Made by a program: the position numbers and the translations under genes
The notes under the pieces: model-generated
What the model saw: the letters and a program-made list of their open reading frames with translations, nothing else
Databases searched by the model: none
Told to the model about the DNA's origin: nothing
In this document: positions 1 to 7,854 of the stretch, piece after piece
How positions within the stretch are numbered: the stretch's first letter is position 1
Layout: each line of letters opens with the position of its first letter
DNA from: [Actinomadura] parvosata subsp. kistnae
GTDB lineage: Bacteria > Actinomycetota > Actinomycetes > Streptosporangiales > Streptosporangiaceae
Direction: 5' to 3'
DNA length: 64,000 nt
NCBI RefSeq assembly: GCF_900323885.1
Contig: NZ_OOHJ01000022.1
Span: 1,488,001-1,552,000, forward strand

Positions 1-962
1 AGCTTGACGATCTCGGGGGCGGTGGACTCGAACGGCTCGAACATGGGCGCCGCGATGACGCCGTCGAGGGCCTGGGCGCTGGCCTGGTCCTTGAGGATGG
101 CGGCGTCGTAGCTGGTGGCGTCCGTCAGCACGCCCTGGTAGCCGGCCCGCTTGAGCGCCGCGTACAGGCCGACGTTGAACTTGGTGCCGGCGATCACGGA
201 GACGACCACGTCAGGGGGGCCGCCGTCGTCGGAGGTCATGATCTTGTTGACGTAGGGGAGCCAGTCGGGGGGCGGGGCGGCGGCCGGCAGGCCGGAGTTC
301 ACGCCGGCCAGCTCGAAGCCGGCGGCGGTGAACGACTGGGAGATGGTGGTGCCGCCGTACTTGCTGCCGCTGGAGTCGGAGGTCTGGACGTAGACGCTCT
401 TGCCCTCGGCGCCGCCGAGCAGGTCGGCCATCTGCCTGCCCCACCACGTCTGCGACCCGGCTCCCTGCTTGGGGGCCAGGCAGCCGTTGTAGCCGAAGCC
501 CGTCCTGGTGCCGCACCACTGGGGGCCGGTCGCCCAGCCGAACCACGGCACGCCCTGCTGCTCCAGGAACGTGGCGCCGCCGAAGTTGGGGGCGTGCACG
601 GGGACGAGGGCGAACACCTGGTCCTTCTGCACGAGCTTCTTGGCCGCCGCGTCGCCCTTGGCGGCGTCTTGGCCGTCGTCCTCGGCGCCGACGAACTCGA
701 TCTTCCGCCCGTGCACGCCGCCCTCGGCGTTGGCCCGCTCGAACCTGGCCTTGGCGCCGATCTCGGCGTCCTTGGTGGAGTAGCCGCTGGCGCTGGTCTT
801 GGTGAGCACGCCGCCGATCCTGATCGTCGTGCCGGTGACGCCGGCGGCACCTTGCGCCTGCCCGCCGCCCTGCCCGCCACCCTGCTGCGCCGCGCATCCC
901 GTGGCCGCGCAGCCGGCGGCCAGCACCGCGACCACGAACGCCGCCGACTTCCTCCGCACCAT
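1..962 (-). CDS. ABC transporter substrate-binding lipoprotein, branched-chain amino-acid type (3' end cut by window)
   Basis: Extracytoplasmic type-I periplasmic-binding-fold receptor (Peripla_BP_6, Leu/Ile/Val-binding-like). The first 20 residues are a lipoprotein signal (MVRRKSAAFVVAVLAAGC), with lipobox LAAGC. A Gly/Gln-rich linker follows, then the family's first strand (TTIRIGGVLTKTSASG) and the ANAEGGVHGRKIEFV segment. About 320 residues are present; the usual ~400 means the C-terminus lies left of base 1. Start is the ATG at 962. No permease or ATPase gene is visible in the window, so the rest of the transporter, if linked, lies to the left. Substrate is unknown: the family also binds amides, urea and aromatic acids. 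Confidence 0.85.
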   Translation of the reverse strand, partial: MVRRKSAAFVVAVLAAGCAATGCAAQQGGGQGGGQAQGAAGVTGTTIRIGGVLTKTSASGYSTKDAEIGAKARFERANAEGGVHGRKIEFVGAEDDGQDAAKGDAAAKKLVQKDQVFALVPVHAPNFGGATFLEQQGVPWFGWATGPQWCGTRTGFGYNGCLAPKQGAGSQTWWGRQMADLLGGAEGKSVYVQTSDSSGSKYGGTTISQSFTAAGFELAGVNSGLPAAAPPPDWLPYVNKIMTSDDGGPPDVVVSVIAGTKFNVGLYAALKRAGYQGVLTDATSYDAAILKDQASAQALDGVIAAPMFEPFESTAPEIVK

Positions 963-1003
963 GACGGCCTCCCCGCTCGCCCGGCCCCGCTTGTTTGGCC
1001 TAG

Positions 1004-1027
1004 CGCTCGCTTGGTTTAGCGCGAGCG
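1004..1027. promoter_or_regulatory. Inverted repeat CGCTCGC-N10-GCGAGCG in the divergent promoter region
   Basis: Seven-base perfect arms at 1004-1010 and 1021-1027, in the 156-bp gap between the divergent binding protein (start 962) and dehydrogenase (start 1119). The minus strand reads ACCAAGCGAGCG here, similar in style to TetR-type operators. The role is inferred; the regulator is not identified in the window. Confidence 0.4.
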
Positions 1028-1118
1028 TAAGTTTCGGCGCGCGGCACGTCAACGGGCGTGATCGGATTTGCCGAACAACCGCTTGTTTGTCAGTAGCGGT
1101 CCGGTTAGCGTGAGGCGC

Positions 1119-2207
1119 ATGCTGATGCGCGCCGCCGTGCTCACCGCCTTCCACGCCCCCATGGAGCTGCGCGAGGCCGAGATCGACGATCCGGGCCCCG
1201 GCGAGGTCCGGGTGCGGATCAAGGCGTCGGGCGTGTGCGGCTCCGACCTCAAGGCCATCGACGGCAAGAGCCCCGTCGTCAGCAGGCTCCCCTACATCCT
1301 CGGCCACGAGAGCGCGGGCGTGGTCGAGTCCGTGGGCGCCGGCGTCACGGCGCTCAAGCCAGGCGACCACGTCATCATCGCCATGAGCGGGCCCTGCGGC
1401 CGCTGCCGCCCCTGCGCCGCCGGCCGCTTCCACCTCTGCTCGGGCCCCGCCCGCCTGCCCACGATCATGGGCGGCCTGCCCAGGATCACCCTCGACGGCG
1501 AGGAGGTGCGCCGCTTCATCGGCATCGGCTCGTTCGCCGAGTACGCCGTCGTCCCCGAGCTCATGTGCGTGAAAATCGCGAAATCCCTGCCGTTCGACGT
1601 CATGTGCCTCCTGGCGTGCGGCGTGATCACCGGCGTCGGCGCGGTGCTGAACGTCGCCCAGGTGCCCGCCGGGGCCACCGTCCTCGTCGTGGGCTGCGGC
1701 GGCGTCGGGCTCAACGTCGTGCAGGGCGCGGTGCTGGCGGGCGCCACCACGATCATCGCCGCCGACGTGGCCGAGCAGAAGCTCAAGCAGGCCGAACGCT
1801 TCGGCGCCACCCACACCCTGCTCGTCTCGGACCTGCCCCGGCAGGTGAGCGAGCTGGTCAAGGGCGGCGTCGACTACGCCTTCGACGCGACCGGCGCCCC
1901 CGGCGTCCTCGCCCAGGCGTTCGCCTCGACCCAGCCCGGCGGCACGACCGTCATGGTCGGCAGCCCGCCCGCCGGCCACCCCATGGAGCTGGACACGGGC
2001 CTGCTGTTCGCCTCCCGCCGCCTCATGGGCACCCAGGGCGGCGACGCCGCCCCCCACCGCGACCTGCCCATGCTGGCAGGACAGTACCTGCGGGGCCGCC
2101 TCGACCTGGCCGGCCTCATCACGGAACGGCTGCCGCTCGACCGGATCAACGAGGCCGTCACCCACGTCCGCCAGGGCACGGTCGCGCGGACCGTCATCAC
2201 GTTCTGA
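1119..2207 (+). CDS. Zinc-dependent medium-chain alcohol dehydrogenase
   Basis: Predicted cytosolic NAD(P)-dependent, zinc-dependent alcohol/polyol dehydrogenase of 362 aa, a normal length for the MDR family. Visible marks are the catalytic-zinc cysteine in GVCGSDLKAIDG, the GHESAGVVESVGAGV motif, four structural-zinc cysteines in PCGRCRPCAAGRFHLC, and the Rossmann loop VVGCGGVGLNVVQGA. Two in-frame ATGs (1119 and 1125) are both plausible; an upstream GTG at 1110 is less likely. It is divergent from the binding protein at 962. Specificity (sorbitol, threonine, formaldehyde or other) cannot be told from sequence. Confidence 0.85.
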   Translation: MLMRAAVLTAFHAPMELREAEIDDPGPGEVRVRIKASGVCGSDLKAIDGKSPVVSRLPYILGHESAGVVESVGAGVTALKPGDHVIIAMSGPCGRCRPCAAGRFHLCSGPARLPTIMGGLPRITLDGEEVRRFIGIGSFAEYAVVPELMCVKIAKSLPFDVMCLLACGVITGVGAVLNVAQVPAGATVLVVGCGGVGLNVVQGAVLAGATTIIAADVAEQKLKQAERFGATHTLLVSDLPRQVSELVKGGVDYAFDATGAPGVLAQAFASTQPGGTTVMVGSPPAGHPMELDTGLLFASRRLMGTQGGDAAPHRDLPMLAGQYLRGRLDLAGLITERLPLDRINEAVTHVRQGTVARTVITF

Positions 2208-2264
2208 CAGCGGGACGGCGCGGGACGCTGGACGCGCCGCCGGAGCTGGGTTATGCGGTGATGC

Positions 2265-3164
2265 ATGACAGAAACCACGCACGCCCGCTTCGCCGTCTCC
2301 CTCCCCCAGCAGATCCCCGACGGCGACTTCGACCCCGCCGCCTTCCGCGCCTACCTGCGCCGCGCCGAGGAGCTGGGCTTCCACAGCGCCTGGGCCCGCG
2401 AGGGCACCCTCAGCCCCGTCCCCACGCTCGGCCCGATCGAGGTCATGACGTACGCCGCCGCCTGCACCGAGCGCCTGCGCCTGGGCTGCGCCGTCTTCGT
2501 CAGCGCCCTGCACCAGCCGCTGCACCTGGCCAAGAGCCTCGCCAGCCTCGACCAGCTCAGCGGAGGGCGCCTGGAGGTCGGCGTCGGGCTCGGCTCGCGG
2601 GACCTGCTCGCCCCCTTCGGCGTCCCCGCCGAGGGCATCGTGTCGCGCTTCACCGAGGGCATCGAGCTGATGCAGGCGTGCTGGAGCGAGTCGAAGCTCT
2701 CCTTCCAGGGGCGGTTCTGGCAGGTCGAGGGCGCCATGGAGCCGAAGGCGTACCAGAAGCCGTACCCGCCGCTGTGGATGGGCGGCCACCAGCCCGCCGC
2801 GATCAGGCGCGCGATCCGGTACGGCACCGGCTTCGTCGGCGCGGGCGCGGCCACCACGGCGGCGTTCGCCGAGCAGGTGCGCACGCTGCGGGCCGAGCTG
2901 GAGCGGGCCGAGCGCGACCCGGCGAGCTTCAAGGTCGCCAAGCGCGTCTACATCTCGGTGGGCGACCCCCGCCGCGTCGAGACACCCCTGACCCGCATGT
3001 ACGGCAGCGCCGACATGGCCGTCACCGGCCCGCCCGACGCCTGCGCCCAGGGGCTGGACGAGGTGCTGCGGGCCGGTGCCGACCTCGTGCTGCTGGACCC
3101 GATCTCGGACGAGGCCGCCCAGCTCGAACGCCTGGCCGGGGAGGTGCTGCCCGCACTATTCTAA
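2265..3164 (+). CDS. LLM class (luciferase-like) F420/flavin-dependent oxidoreductase
   Basis: TIM-barrel oxidoreductase of 299 aa from the bacterial-luciferase-like superfamily, which hydride-transfers with F420H2 or FMNH2. Seen: the N-terminal strand RFAVSLPQQIPDGDF, the SLASLDQLSGGRLEVGVGLG segment that lines the cofactor site, and PPLWMGGHQPAAIRRA. It leads a co-directional set: 31 nt after its stop comes a cupin gene, then an ArsR-rhodanese regulator overlapping by one base. The three probably form an operon under ArsR control. Substrate unknown. F420 versus FMN use is not decided by the motifs visible here. Confidence 0.85.
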   Translation: MTETTHARFAVSLPQQIPDGDFDPAAFRAYLRRAEELGFHSAWAREGTLSPVPTLGPIEVMTYAAACTERLRLGCAVFVSALHQPLHLAKSLASLDQLSGGRLEVGVGLGSRDLLAPFGVPAEGIVSRFTEGIELMQACWSESKLSFQGRFWQVEGAMEPKAYQKPYPPLWMGGHQPAAIRRAIRYGTGFVGAGAATTAAFAEQVRTLRAELERAERDPASFKVAKRVYISVGDPRRVETPLTRMYGSADMAVTGPPDACAQGLDEVLRAGADLVLLDPISDEAAQLERLAGEVLPALF

Positions 3165-3180
3165 GCTTCTTTCGAATATT
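3155..3180. promoter_or_regulatory. Candidate ArsR-type operator (imperfect 12-2-12 inverted repeat)
   Basis: An unusually AT-rich patch spanning the stop of the LLM gene and the cupin leader. Arms 3155-3166 and 3169-3180 match at 8 of 12 positions, including TATTC at 3157-3161 against GAATA at 3174-3178. ArsR/SmtB proteins bind such 12-2-12 repeats, and an ArsR-type gene lies just downstream (3687). It would allow cupin-arsR expression separately from the LLM gene. Assignment is inference. Confidence 0.35.
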
Positions 3181-3195
3181 GGAGGAGAGCCGCGC

Positions 3196-3687
3196 ATGTC
3201 CTACCCCGAGCCCCGTTACCTCGCCGAGCACGGCGAGCACAGCGGCACCTTCGCCCTGGCCGACCGCGCCCCCGACCTGACGATCGGCACCAACACCCAG
3301 GTCCACTACCTGGCCACCGGCGGCACCACCAACGGCGCCTACGGCCTCTACCGGTGGGAGATGGGCCCCAAGCCCGGCGGCCCCAGCCCGCACTTCCACC
3401 GCACCATGACCGAGTCGTTCTACGTGCTGTCCGGCACGATCAGGCTCTACAACGGCGACAAGTGGGCCGACGGCAGGCCGGGCGACTTCCTGTTCGTGCC
3501 CGAGGGCGGCGTGCACGCCTTCCGCAACGAGTCGGGCGAGCCGGCCACGATGCTCATCCTGTTCACCCCGGGGGCCCCGAGGGAGGCGTACTTCGAGGAG
3601 CTGGCCGCCATCGCCGAGAGCGGCCGGCAGCTCACCCCCGAGGAGTGGACCGACGTGTACCTGCGCCACGACCAGTACATGGTCTGA
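3196..3687 (+). CDS. Cupin-domain protein
   Basis: Single-domain cupin of 163 aa. The metal-binding cupin motif 1 is visible as GGPSPHFHRTMTESFYVLSG (His, His and Glu ligands) and motif 2 as PGDFLFVPEGGVHAFRN (His ligand). Such proteins are dioxygenases, isomerases or small-molecule sensors; nothing here picks one. Start ATG 3196 has a strong GGAGGAGA site at 3181-3188. Its TGA shares one base with the ATG of the next gene (3687), implying translational coupling. A role on the same substrate as the preceding LLM enzyme is a reasonable inference. Confidence 0.8.
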   Translation: MSYPEPRYLAEHGEHSGTFALADRAPDLTIGTNTQVHYLATGGTTNGAYGLYRWEMGPKPGGPSPHFHRTMTESFYVLSGTIRLYNGDKWADGRPGDFLFVPEGGVHAFRNESGEPATMLILFTPGAPREAYFEELAAIAESGRQLTPEEWTDVYLRHDQYMV

Positions 3688-4328
3688 TGTTCCCCGAGGA
3701 GCCGATCTACGCGCAGCTCGCCCGCGTCGGCAAGGCGCTGGCCAGCCCTGTGCGGCTGCGCCTGCTCGACGTGCTCGACCAGCGCGAGCGCACCGTCGAG
3801 GAGCTGGCGCGGGCGGCCGGGATCCCGCTCAAGAACACCTCGGCCCAGCTCCAGCAGCTGCGCGCCGCGCGCCTGGTGACCAGCAGGCGTGAGGGCACGC
3901 GCGTCTACTACCGGCTGGCCGACGAGCGGGTCTCGCGGTTCCTCGGCGAGCTGCAGGCGTTCGCGGGCGGGCGGCTGGCGGAGCTGCGCGACGCCGTGCG
4001 CGCCCGGCTGGGCAGCCTCGAAGGGATCACCGCCGAGGAGCTGGCCGCCCGGCTGGAGGATCCCGGCACGGTCGTGGTGGACGTGCGCCCGCCGGCCGAC
4101 TACGCCGCCGGCCACGTGCCGGGGGCGATCTCGGTGCCCATGGAGGAGCTGCGGGACCGGCTGGACGAGCTGCCCGCGGGCGCGGAGATCGTGGCGTACT
4201 GCGGCGGGCCGTACTGCGTGCTCTCCCCTGAGGCGGTGCGCCTGCTGCGCGCGCACGGCCACGACGCCCGCCCGCTCGACGGCGGCTTCCTCGGCTGGCG
4301 GCGCGCCGAAAAACCATTGGCACGTTGA
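3687..4328 (+). CDS. ArsR-family regulator fused to a rhodanese domain
   Basis: 213-aa two-domain protein. Residues ~8-95 form an ArsR winged helix (KALASPVRLRLLDVL, then recognition helix KNTSAQLQQLRAARLV). Residues ~115-210 form a rhodanese-like domain with VVVDVRPPADYAAGHVPGAI and active-loop sequence YCGGPYCVLS. The first loop cysteine sits where rhodanese carries its persulfide cysteine, and a second lies four residues on. This fusion is a known actinobacterial type, usually thought to sense sulfur or redox state. Start ATG 3687 overlaps the cupin stop by one base. Likely regulator of the LLM-cupin unit; see the operator candidate at 3155-3180. Confidence 0.85.
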   Translation: MFPEEPIYAQLARVGKALASPVRLRLLDVLDQRERTVEELARAAGIPLKNTSAQLQQLRAARLVTSRREGTRVYYRLADERVSRFLGELQAFAGGRLAELRDAVRARLGSLEGITAEELAARLEDPGTVVVDVRPPADYAAGHVPGAISVPMEELRDRLDELPAGAEIVAYCGGPYCVLSPEAVRLLRAHGHDARPLDGGFLGWRRAEKPLAR

Positions 4329-4376
4329 GCGATCGTGCGCTTACCGTGAGCAATGGACCTCACGGAAGGAGGCACG

Positions 4377-4700
4377 GTGCACATCAGACGAGTCACCACG
4401 GCCGGCCTGCTCACGCTCCTGGCGCTGAGCGGCCTGGCCCCCGCCGGCGCCACGCAGGCGCAGGCCAGGCGCCTGTACGACTTCGGCGCCCAGGGCGTGG
4501 TCATCTGGAGCGAGCCCCGCGCCGGGTCGGGCCGCAACGGGCTCGGCTACGCCGGCCAGGGCTTCCATTCCGACCGGTCGGAGGAGCACGGGCTCTACCG
4601 CTGCGACAACTTCGAGAGCACGCTGTGGCACCACGGCACCAACGCGACCACCGGCATCGTCGGCTGGGTCCCCGCCTGCAACCTCGCCGACCCCGACTGA
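4377..4700 (+). CDS. Small secreted protein of unknown function
   Basis: 107 aa. A Sec-type signal peptide (basic VHIRR start, hydrophobic TAGLLTLLALSGLA, cleavage probably after ATQAQA) precedes a mature domain of about 80 aa with two cysteines (LYRCDNF and VPACNLAD) that could form one disulfide. The repeated Gly/Trp/Tyr-rich pattern and the ending GWVPACNL resemble small extracellular SH3-like modules, but I do not assign a family. Start is GTG 4377 because AAGGAGG lies seven bases upstream; an upstream ATG (4353) would place the basic residues too far in. It is followed 13 nt later by another small secreted protein. Confidence 0.7.
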   Translation: MHIRRVTTAGLLTLLALSGLAPAGATQAQARRLYDFGAQGVVIWSEPRAGSGRNGLGYAGQGFHSDRSEEHGLYRCDNFESTLWHHGTNATTGIVGWVPACNLADPD

Positions 4701-4713
4701 CGGAGGCCCCGCC

Positions 4714-5097
4714 GTGACCGCCGCAAGGACGCCGCTGACCAGACGCGCCGTGCGCGCCGCAAGGGCGCCGCTGACGAGGGCCGCCGTGACCGCCGCCAGG
4801 ACTGCGCTCCTCACCGCTCTCGTCCTCACTCTGTCCGCCCCGCTCCCCGCCCGGGCGGCCGGGCTCCCCCCGATCATCGTCCCCACCTACACCTGCGACT
4901 CCGTGCGCGGCGACCCGGGCCGCACGGTGCTGTTCGGCAACTGCTCGGCCTCGCTGGGCGCCGTCACCAACGGCGACTTCGCCGGTGAGGCGATCGGCGC
5001 CGCCCGCGACGTGTCCCTGCGCATCAAGTGCGTGGACGGCGGCACGGCGGCGGTGCCCGACGAGGTCGCGCTGCAGACCTGCGCGCAGGCCCGCTGA
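4714..5097 (+). CDS. Small secreted four-cysteine protein of unknown function
   Basis: 127 aa. The long arginine-rich leader contains two near-identical segments (RTPLTRRAVRAA and RAPLTRAAVTAA, a nucleotide-level duplication near 4715-4800) before a hydrophobic stretch LLTALVLTLSAPLPARA with a likely cleavage site. The mature part is ~75 aa with four cysteines (TYTCDS, GNCSAS, IKCVDG, LQTCAQ), consistent with two disulfides. Start GTG 4714 follows CGGAGG at 4701-4706. It probably shares a transcript with the preceding secreted protein. No family recognised. Confidence 0.65.
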   Translation: MTAARTPLTRRAVRAARAPLTRAAVTAARTALLTALVLTLSAPLPARAAGLPPIIVPTYTCDSVRGDPGRTVLFGNCSASLGAVTNGDFAGEAIGAARDVSLRIKCVDGGTAAVPDEVALQTCAQAR

Positions 5098-5103
5098 ACA
5101 CCC

Positions 5104-5130
5104 GTACCGCGGGAGCGCGCCCCGCGGTAC
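5104..5130. terminator. Hairpin terminator, 10-bp perfect stem
   Basis: GTACCGCGGG (5104-5113) pairs with CCCGCGGTAC (5121-5130) across a seven-base loop, directly after the stop at 5097. There is no T-run, as is common in actinomycetes. It would end the secreted-protein transcript before the EACC1 gene at 5166. Confidence 0.6.
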
Positions 5131-5165
5131 ATTCCCCATACCCGACAGCCGGAACGGGGGCGCTC

Positions 5166-5546
5166 ATGACCGTCCACCTGCGCATCGAAGGCGACAACGC
5201 CGGCGACGAGCTGCGCGACCTGTACGCGTGGCTGGGCGAGGAGCCCGAGCTGCGCGGCCGGGTCCGGATCGTCGAGGCGCCGCCGGAGCCGGGCGCCCTC
5301 GGCGCCGCCCCCGACCTCCTCAACCTCCTGCTGGGCGCCGGCGGCGGCCTGGCGACGGCGGCCACGGTGCTGGTCGCCTGGCTGGGCACGCGGCGCGGCG
5401 AGGTGAGCGTCAAGGCCAGCCGCGGCGACCGGTCGGTGGAGCTGACCGCCAAGGGTGTCAAGGCCGTCGACGCGGCGGCGGCCAGAGACCTGGCCGAGCA
5501 GGTGGTCCGCCTGCTGGAGGAGCCGCCCGCTACACCCCTGCCGTGA
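5166..5546 (+). CDS. EACC1 family protein (effector-associated constant component 1), no effector adjacent
   Basis: 126 aa. The architecture matches the EACC1 family: an N-terminal strand and helix (HLRIEGDNAG, ELRDLYAWLGEEPELRGRVRI), the PPEPGALGA turn, a single membrane-like helix (~residues 52-75, LLNLLLGAGGGLATAATVLVAWLG), then a short beta domain ending ELTAKGVKAVDAA. EACC1 was described from comparative genomics as a constant partner of variable effectors (caspase-like, trypsin-like and others) in actinobacterial conflict systems. Here no effector flanks it: upstream are secreted proteins, downstream an opposing MMPL exporter whose 3' end overlaps by 17 nt. The family call is from recognition, not a search. 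Confidence 0.75.
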   Translation: MTVHLRIEGDNAGDELRDLYAWLGEEPELRGRVRIVEAPPEPGALGAAPDLLNLLLGAGGGLATAATVLVAWLGTRRGEVSVKASRGDRSVELTAKGVKAVDAAAARDLAEQVVRLLEEPPATPLP

Positions 5547-7755
5547 CGGGCTCCTCCCGCCGCACCGCCGGCGGCTCGTCCTCCTCGTGCCCCTCCACCG
5601 ACAGGTTGGGCAGGATCCGGTCCAGCCAGCGCGGGCACCACCAGTTGAGCCGCCCCAGCAGCACCATCGTGGCCGGCACCAGGAACCCGCGGATGATCGT
5701 CGCGTCCACCGCGATGGCCACCGCGAGCCCCACCCCGAACGTCTTGACCATGGCGTCCGGGTAGGCGATGAACGCCACGAACACCGCCACCATGATCAGC
5801 GCGGCCGAGGTGATGACCCGCCCGGTGGAGCCCAGCCCCTCGGCCACGGCCCTGGCGTTGTCGCCGTGCCGCAGGTACGACTGCCGCACCGCCGTCAGCA
5901 GGAACACCTCGTAGTCCATCGACAGCCCGAACAGCACCGCGAAGAGCATCAGCGGCACGTAGCTCTCGATCGGCACCGAGAAGAAAATGGTCTGCACGTA
6001 CGAGGAGTTGACCGGCGGGTCCATGCCGACGAGCCCGCTGCCGAGCCCGATGGAGAACACCATCGCCAGCGCCCCGAACGCCGCGCCGAGCGAGACGAGG
6101 TTCATCACCGCCGCCTTGATCGCGACGATCGGCGCGCGGAAGGCCAGCAGCAGGAGCAGCGCGCTGAGCAGCACGACGACGCCGATGACGAGCGGGGTGC
6201 GCTCGTTCATGCGGTCGCCGGCGTCGGTCAGGCCGGCGACCTTGCCGCCGACGTGCACCTCGACCCCGGGCAGGGAGATGGCCCGGACGTCCCTGACGAC
6301 CTGGGCGGAGCGCTGGTCGCTGGGCGCGTACTCGGGGATGGCCTGGAGCAGCACCGAGCGGCCGGAGGTGTTGAGCTTGGGGTCGGCGACGTACTTGACG
6401 CCGTCCACGGCCTTCACCTCGCGGACGAGGTCGTCCACGATCGGGGCGTCGGCGTCGGGCACCTTGGCGGGCAGCTCGGCGACCACGATGAGCGGCCCGT
6501 TGAAGCCGGGGCCGAAGCCGGTGGCCATGAGCTCGTAGGCGCGCCGCGACTCCGAGCCCTGCGTGCCGTACCCCTCGTCGAGCGGGCCGAGTTGCAGCGC
6601 GAGGGCGGGGGCGGCGAGCGCGCCGAGGACGACGACGCTGCCGATCAGGGTGCGCCAGGGGCGGCGGGCCACCCACGCGCCGAGCCCCGCCCAGCCGGAG
6701 CCGGCGGCGTGGGAGCCGCCGGCGCCGCGCAGGAGCGGCACCTTCAGCGAGTTGATGCGGTGGCCGAGCAGGCCGAGCAGGGCGGGGACGAGCGTGACGG
6801 AGGTGAGCACGGCGGCCACGACGGAGATGCCGGTGACCCAGCCGAGCGTGGCCAGCAGCGGGAAGCCGGCCAGCAGCAGCGCGCTCAACGCGATGATGAC
6901 GGTGCCGCCGGCGAAGACGACGGCCCCGCCGGAGCTGGCCACGGTGCGGCGTACGGACTCGGCGACCGGCACCCCTTCGGCGAGCAGCCGGCGGTGGCGC
7001 GACAGCAGGAACAACGCGTAGTCGATGCCGACGCCGAGCCCGATCATCGTGGCCATGATGCCGGCCTGCTTGGGCATGTCCACGACCCAGCCGAGCAGGC
7101 CGATGACGCCGAGGCCGGAGGCGACGCTGACCAGCGCGGCGAAGATGGGGACGGTGGCGGCGACGAGCGTGCCGAACGCGAACACGAGCACCAGCAGCGC
7201 GCAGACGATGCCGATGATCTCGCTCGGGCCGGTCTTGATCTCCTTGTCGGCCGGGGTCGAGCTGTCGGCCGGCACCACTTCGAGGCCGGCCTCGCGCGCC
7301 GGGTCCGCGGCTTTCGACAGCTCCTGGGTGGTCTGGGCGATCTTGTCGCTGTCGTTGCCCTCCAGGCGGATCGTGATCAGGCCGATCTGCAGGTTGGAGG
7401 AGATGCCGCCGGCGCGGAACGGGGTCTCGACCTTGGTGACGTGCGGCATGGTCCGCAGCTCGTCCATGGCCCGCTCCACCGCCCGCTTGCGGGCGTCCTC
7501 GATGAGCGGCCCGTCGGCGGAGTAGAGGAGGAGCTGCACGGTGCCGCCGCCGGCGTAACCGGGGCCGAAGCCCTCTTTCATGAGGTCGTGGGCGCGCTGG
7601 GCGTCGGTGCCGGGGATGCTGGCGTCGCTGTTCGTGGGGCTGGGGAAGGCGAGGCTGCTCCCCATCAGGGCGCCGGCGGCGATCACCCAGGTGATCAGTA
7701 CGATCCAACCGTGGCGCGCGCACCAGCCGCCCAGCCGTCCCAGTAACCGCGTCAT
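5530..7755 (-). CDS. MMPL-family RND transporter
   Basis: 741-aa inner-membrane proton-driven exporter of the MMPL/HAE type. It has the expected two halves, each with a large extracytoplasmic loop after TM1 or TM7 and a cluster of helices. Visible landmarks include the N-terminal helix WIVLITWVIAAGALMGS, the proton-relay segment GLGVGIDYALFLLSRHR, and the second-half equivalent FGLSMDYEVFLLTAV. It is transcribed divergently from a TetR gene (7855) with a clean palindrome between them, so it is most likely TetR-repressed. Cargo unknown: lipids, siderophores or toxic compounds are all possible. The 3' end overlaps the convergent EACC1 gene by 17 nt. Confidence 0.9.
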   Translation of the reverse strand: MTRLLGRLGGWCARHGWIVLITWVIAAGALMGSSLAFPSPTNSDASIPGTDAQRAHDLMKEGFGPGYAGGGTVQLLLYSADGPLIEDARKRAVERAMDELRTMPHVTKVETPFRAGGISSNLQIGLITIRLEGNDSDKIAQTTQELSKAADPAREAGLEVVPADSSTPADKEIKTGPSEIIGIVCALLVLVFAFGTLVAATVPIFAALVSVASGLGVIGLLGWVVDMPKQAGIMATMIGLGVGIDYALFLLSRHRRLLAEGVPVAESVRRTVASSGGAVVFAGGTVIIALSALLLAGFPLLATLGWVTGISVVAAVLTSVTLVPALLGLLGHRINSLKVPLLRGAGGSHAAGSGWAGLGAWVARRPWRTLIGSVVVLGALAAPALALQLGPLDEGYGTQGSESRRAYELMATGFGPGFNGPLIVVAELPAKVPDADAPIVDDLVREVKAVDGVKYVADPKLNTSGRSVLLQAIPEYAPSDQRSAQVVRDVRAISLPGVEVHVGGKVAGLTDAGDRMNERTPLVIGVVVLLSALLLLLAFRAPIVAIKAAVMNLVSLGAAFGALAMVFSIGLGSGLVGMDPPVNSSYVQTIFFSVPIESYVPLMLFAVLFGLSMDYEVFLLTAVRQSYLRHGDNARAVAEGLGSTGRVITSAALIMVAVFVAFIAYPDAMVKTFGVGLAVAIAVDATIIRGFLVPATMVLLGRLNWWCPRWLDRILPNLSVEGHEEDEPPAVRREEPVTAGV

Positions 7756-7781
7756 CGCTCAGCCCCCACTCGACGGCCGTC

Positions 7782-7797
7782 CTGTACGGTCGTACAG
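7782..7797. promoter_or_regulatory. TetR operator candidate CTGTACG-GT-CGTACAG
   Basis: Perfect seven-base arms (7782-7788 and 7791-7797) with a two-base centre, lying 27 nt before the MMPL start and 58 nt before the TetR start. Its position suits control of both genes by the TetR at 7855. Confidence 0.7.
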
Positions 7798-7854
7798 CAC
7801 TTACGATAAGACGGGAGTTGTCCGGAAGGCTCCCTCCCGCAGGGAAATGAGACG

